Shown here: positions 5,333 to 5,459 of the stretch, piece after piece
Layout of the letters: every line of letters begins with the position of its first letter
Numbering within the stretch: the stretch's first letter is position 1
Assembly (NCBI GenBank): GCA_023387585.1
Contig: JAEWHZ010000071.1
Coordinates: 1 to 5,459, forward strand
From: Pseudomonadota bacterium
GTDB lineage: Bacteria; Pseudomonadota; Alphaproteobacteria; Rhizobiales; Devosiaceae
DNA length: 5,459 nucleotides
Reading direction: 5' to 3'
The notes under the pieces: generated by a model
What the model saw: only the letters and a program-made list of their open reading frames with translations
What the model was told of the DNA's origin: nothing
Database searches by the model: none
Position numbers and translations under genes: made by a program

Positions 5333-5459
5333 ATGATCGTTGCAGGTTGGGTGATGAGCGCGCTCGTGGCGCTGTTCCTGGTGGGCGCCTCGGCGGCACC
5401 GAAGCTGATGGGCTCGCAGCTGGCGCTCGAGCCGCTCGAGGTCGTCGGCTGGCCGGCGA
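5333..5459 (+). CDS. DoxX-like family membrane protein, C-terminus cut by window edge
   Basis: Only the first 42 codons are present. The start ATG at 5333 has AAGGAG (5321-5326) 6 bases upstream. The protein opens with a hydrophobic helix, WVMSALVALFLVGASAAPKL (residues 6-25), then a short polar loop and EPLEVVGWP (33-41). This layout, a first helix ending in a short Ser/Ala-Pro-Lys-Leu turn followed by a conserved Gly-x-Pro before the second helix, is typical of small four-helix DoxX-like proteins (about 120-130 residues), whose function is mostly unknown. It lies in the membrane. It is transcribed away from the EamA transporter across a 183-base gap. The assignment rests on a short segment, so a different small membrane protein is possible. 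Confidence 0.7.
   Translation, partial: MIVAGWVMSALVALFLVGASAAPKLMGSQLALEPLEVVGWPA

Noticed and set aside
5103..5336. 77-codon plus-strand frame spanning the transporter start and the divergent gap
   Set aside because: It begins antisense inside the transporter, is Arg/Ser-rich, has no ribosome site and ends on the DoxX-like gene start.
1..5459. A novel multi-gene system, CRISPR array, tRNA or insertion sequence
   Set aside because: No repeat-spacer pattern, cloverleaf, transposase or unknown conserved gene cluster is visible. Every sizeable stretch is explained by known families.

Overview
This is a GC-rich, densely coded window with strong coding on both strands. It looks like chromosome from an alphaproteobacterium. 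The protein types, the frequent GGAG-type ribosome sites and a TAGAGC...GCTCTA dispersed-repeat-like element all resemble what is common in Hyphomicrobiales (rhizobial relatives). That placement is an inference, and I cannot name a genus.

Layout, left to right. At 1-779 (minus) is the N-terminal 259 codons of the tRNA-dihydrouridine synthase DusA, cut by the window edge. A 96-base divergent gap separates it from a plus-strand pair: an FGGY-family carbohydrate kinase (876-2234) and, 16 bases on, a type II NADH dehydrogenase with a TTG start (2251-3546). Next is a small toxin-antitoxin locus with the toxin gene first (3590-4215). Its RelE/HigB-type (Gp49-like) toxin frame is broken by one in-frame TAA, while the Xre-type antitoxin is intact. 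At 4213-4249 an inverted repeat supplies the TAG stop codons of both the antitoxin and the convergent gene that follows, a ten-helix EamA/DMT-family transporter (4247-5149, minus). A 183-base divergent gap (5150-5332) holds a candidate promoter for the transporter, a tandem repeat and a small inverted repeat. The window ends in the first 42 codons of a DoxX-like membrane protein (5333-5459, plus).

How the genes work together. DusA (tRNA modification), the NADH dehydrogenase (respiratory chain) and the transporter are ordinary housekeeping or accessory functions with no shared pathway. The kinase and dehydrogenase are probably co-transcribed, but there is no obvious metabolic link. The toxin-antitoxin locus looks like a later insertion that has lost its toxin: it has its own AT-rich promoter/operator, a 4-base ATGA overlap between toxin remnant and antitoxin, and a repeat at its far edge.

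I found no RNA genes, CRISPR array, insertion sequence or replication origin, and no clear previously undescribed system. The most informative points are the single-codon disarming of the toxin and the stop-codon-bearing inverted repeat.
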